From the IMG/VR virus record IMGVR_UViG_3300028794_000014, positions 1 to 37,279 of that record: a stretch of DNA of 37,279 nt; one strand, given 5' to 3'. The notes beneath the pieces were generated by a model. That model made no database searches. It was not told where the DNA came from and saw only the letters and a list, made by a program, of their open reading frames with translations. Origin of the DNA: a virus. Shown one piece after another: positions 36,587 through 37,279 of this stretch. Each line of letters opens with the position of its first letter. Position 1 is the stretch's first letter. A program made the position numbers and the translations under genes.

Positions 36587-37279
36587 TGGGCAAGCCGAAA
36601 GCGCCGAAAGCTCCAGATCCCGCTCAGACGGCCGCTGCGCAAACCGGCACGAATGTTGCTACGGCGCTCGCCAATGCTCAGTTGGGCAACGTCAATCAAG
36701 TCGGTCCGGACGGTTCTGTCACCTATACCACCAATGGCGGTCAGACGTTCAGAGATCCGACCAGTGGCGCGACGTATTCCATCCCGCAGTATACCCAGAC
36801 GACTGCACTTTCACAGCAGCAGCAGGCCATCAAGAACCAAAACGACGCCGCAGAGTTGAACCTTGGCACGCTCGCGAACCAGCAATCAGCCAAGCTTCAG
36901 GATTACCTCAACAAGCCAGTCGATCTGTCAAATGAGGCGACGGAAGCGCGGCTTATGGAACTCGGCCGCAAGCGCCTCGACCCTATGGTTGCGCAGCGCG
37001 ACGAGGATCTGCGCACGCGGCTCGCCAACCAGGGCATCAAAGCCGGGTCTGCCGCCTATGGTCAGGAGCAGAACACCTTCAACCAGGGCACCAATGACGC
37101 CTATAACCAGCTTCTCCTCAACGGACGCCAACAGGCTGTTCAGGAAGCCCTGACCGAGCGGAACCAGCCGATCAACGAAATCACGGCGCTGCTCGGTGGC
37201 TCGCAGGTCGGCGTCCCGCAGTTCGGAGCCTCTGCCGGCGGTCAGCCTCAGCTTCCCACAGTGGACTATTCCGGGTTGG
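36586..37279 (+). CDS. internal virion / DNA-ejection-like protein, 3' end outside window
   Basis: Open from ATG 36586 (TGATG overlap) to the window edge, about 231 residues. It starts MGKPKAPKAPDPAQTAAAQT, then repeats of Gln, Asn, Ala, with TYTTNGGQTFRDPTSGATYSI and a helix-rich middle (NLGTLANQQSAKLQDYLNKP, EARLMELGRKRLDPM). This wording matches structural proteins located just after the tail hub in podoviruses and thought to enter the cell with DNA. The rest of the gene is needed to decide. Confidence 0.7.
   Translation, partial: MGKPKAPKAPDPAQTAAAQTGTNVATALANAQLGNVNQVGPDGSVTYTTNGGQTFRDPTSGATYSIPQYTQTTALSQQQQAIKNQNDAAELNLGTLANQQSAKLQDYLNKPVDLSNEATEARLMELGRKRLDPMVAQRDEDLRTRLANQGIKAGSAAYGQEQNTFNQGTNDAYNQLLLNGRQQAVQEALTERNQPINEITALLGGSQVGVPQFGASAGGQPQLPTVDYSGL

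Noticed and set aside
1-37279. tRNA genes, integrase, holin/endolysin, attachment sites
   Set aside because: None could be seen by eye. No cloverleaf with a T-loop, no tyrosine or serine recombinase and no lysozyme-like protein among the plausible genes.

Overview
The window is a contiguous piece of a temperate phage or prophage, most likely of a Rhizobiales host (Rhizobium/Agrobacterium/Sinorhizobium type). Evidence for this is the GC-rich coding style, a phage copy of the alphaproteobacterial regulator GcrA, a DUF3309 mini membrane protein typical of rhizobia, and small hypothetical proteins of the kind seen in rhizobial phages. No integrase, lysis gene or attachment site is visible. The first gene (1-118) and the last (36586-37279) run off the window.

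Left arm (1-7397, minus strand): one leftward operon, mostly with 4-base ATGA overlaps. It carries a recombination set (NinB-like, YqaJ-type exonuclease, ERF-type annealing protein), many small accessory proteins and one protein with a 12-bp tandem repeat.

Control region (7398-8848): organised like the lambda immunity region. A short HTH repressor (minus strand) faces a Cro-like HTH protein (plus strand). Related 19-bp operators lie between them and again at the promoter of the leftward operon. In both outward promoters the operator sits at the same distance between the -35 and -10 boxes. A wHTH gene and a small Tat-signal protein lie between the two operator clusters.

Rightward early operon (8848-21153): a GIY-YIG/HTH fusion, many small coupled ORFs, two tandem paralogues, a RuvC-like nuclease, a DnaB-type helicase, a C5 cytosine methyltransferase, a PAPS-reductase-like protein, a GcrA-like regulator and a LuxR-type HTH. 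Two minus-strand genes at 9805-10438 interrupt the order. The operon ends in a folded RNA-like segment (about 21138-21338) and a terminator.

Accessory island (21367-23680): an autoregulated HTH gene pair on the minus strand, a truncated Acb2/DUF7681-like ORF, several very small ORFs including a lipoprotein, an orphan BrnA-like antitoxin and a DUF3309 protein.

Late region (23714-37279, plus strand): terminase small and large subunits, portal, scaffold-like protein, major capsid, decoration-like protein, head-tail adaptor, tail hub/nozzle-like protein, a GNAT-like protein and the start of an internal virion or ejection-like protein. This order and the large portal suggest a podovirus-like particle. 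A decayed HNH endonuclease gene lies on the opposite strand inside the tail cluster.
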